From an uncultured Porphyromonas sp. (GTDB lineage: Bacteria; Bacteroidota; Bacteroidia; Bacteroidales; Porphyromonadaceae): a stretch of DNA of 13,869 nt. The stretch lies in the NCBI GenBank assembly GCA_900539155.1, contig UQBE01000047.1, positions 1 to 13,869 of the forward strand, written 5' to 3'. Shown piece by piece: positions 13,776 through 13,869 of the stretch. The translations under genes and the position numbers were made by a program. Within the stretch, counting starts at the first letter, position 1. Each line of letters opens with the position of its first letter. The notes below the pieces were generated by a model. That model saw only the letters and a program-made list of their open reading frames with translations. It ran no database searches and was not told the origin of the DNA.

Positions 13776-13869
13776 AGACTGTTGCAAAAGTCAACAGTCT
13801 CACAATCTTGCCTACAAGATTGTCTAGACTTTGCAGAAAGGATGAAGCGCAAGGCGCTGAGGGTGAGGT
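13775..13869. mobile_element. Second MITE-like element copy, inverted, truncated by window edge
   Basis: These 95 bases match the reverse complement of 3344-3438 with two differences, both in the centre of the CAATCTTG/CAAGATTG hairpin, so the stem arms are kept. The terminal hairpin GAGACTGTTG-CAAAAGT-CAACAGTCTC starts at the final G of the kbl stop codon. The far end and its target duplication lie outside the window. The terminal hairpin immediately after the stop may act as a 3' stabiliser of the kbl mRNA; it lacks a U-tract. Confidence 0.85.

Noticed and set aside
13775..13801. Intrinsic terminator of kbl
   Set aside because: The hairpin is present, but no T-tract follows on the plus strand; it is better explained as the end of the inserted element.

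Overview
The window looks like chromosomal DNA of a Bacteroidetes bacterium, most likely Porphyromonas (perhaps near P. asaccharolytica or P. uenonis; this is inference from protein style and moderate GC). The evidence is the recurrent Bacteroidetes -7 promoter box TAnnTTTG (TACCTTTG four times, TATCTTTG once), lipoproteins with Bacteroidetes-type lipoboxes, a DUF5606-type protein, and a gene set typical of Bacteroidetes envelope clusters.

Layout. Bases 1-341 hold no credible gene: a GC-rich set of inverted repeats (16-128) and a leftward terminator (181-220). Then, all on the minus strand, come a hypothetical lipoprotein (342-1490), an HtrA/DegQ serine protease (1691-3211), a PpiD/SurA-like periplasmic folding factor (3615-5765), a GldE/CorC-like CNNM-CBS membrane protein (5895-7163), LptC (7233-7841), a TPR protein with a signal peptide (7982-9352), an outer-membrane beta-barrel protein (9384-10691) and type III pantothenate kinase CoaX (10757-11539). 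Read in the direction of transcription this is coaX > barrel > TPR > lptC > gldE > ppiD, with promoter boxes before coaX, gldE and ppiD and a terminator after ppiD. The common theme is building and quality control of the outer membrane: LPS transport, outer-membrane protein folding and proteolysis. CoaX is the metabolic exception. On the plus strand lie a DUF5606-type cytosolic protein (12078-12518) and Kbl, which cleaves 2-amino-3-ketobutyrate in threonine breakdown (12585-13775).

Non-coding structure is the most interesting part. (1) Between the divergent coaX and DUF5606 promoters is an array of eight boxes at a 21-22 bp pitch: three CCACGTGG palindromes, two CTCCGAAG boxes, then three more CCACGTGG. 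It is organised around a perfect 38-bp inverted repeat and sits next to a 9-bp tandem repeat. (2) A 175-bp non-coding element (3264-3438) has terminal inverted repeats, a 5-bp target duplication (TGTAT) and a string of internal hairpins. A second copy in opposite orientation starts exactly at the last base of the kbl stop codon and runs off the right edge, and a solo terminal hairpin lies at 11884-11914. (3) Several leader and intercistronic hairpins may divide the operon into separately controlled parts.

I see no tRNA, rRNA, CRISPR array, transposase gene, phage gene or defence gene in the window.
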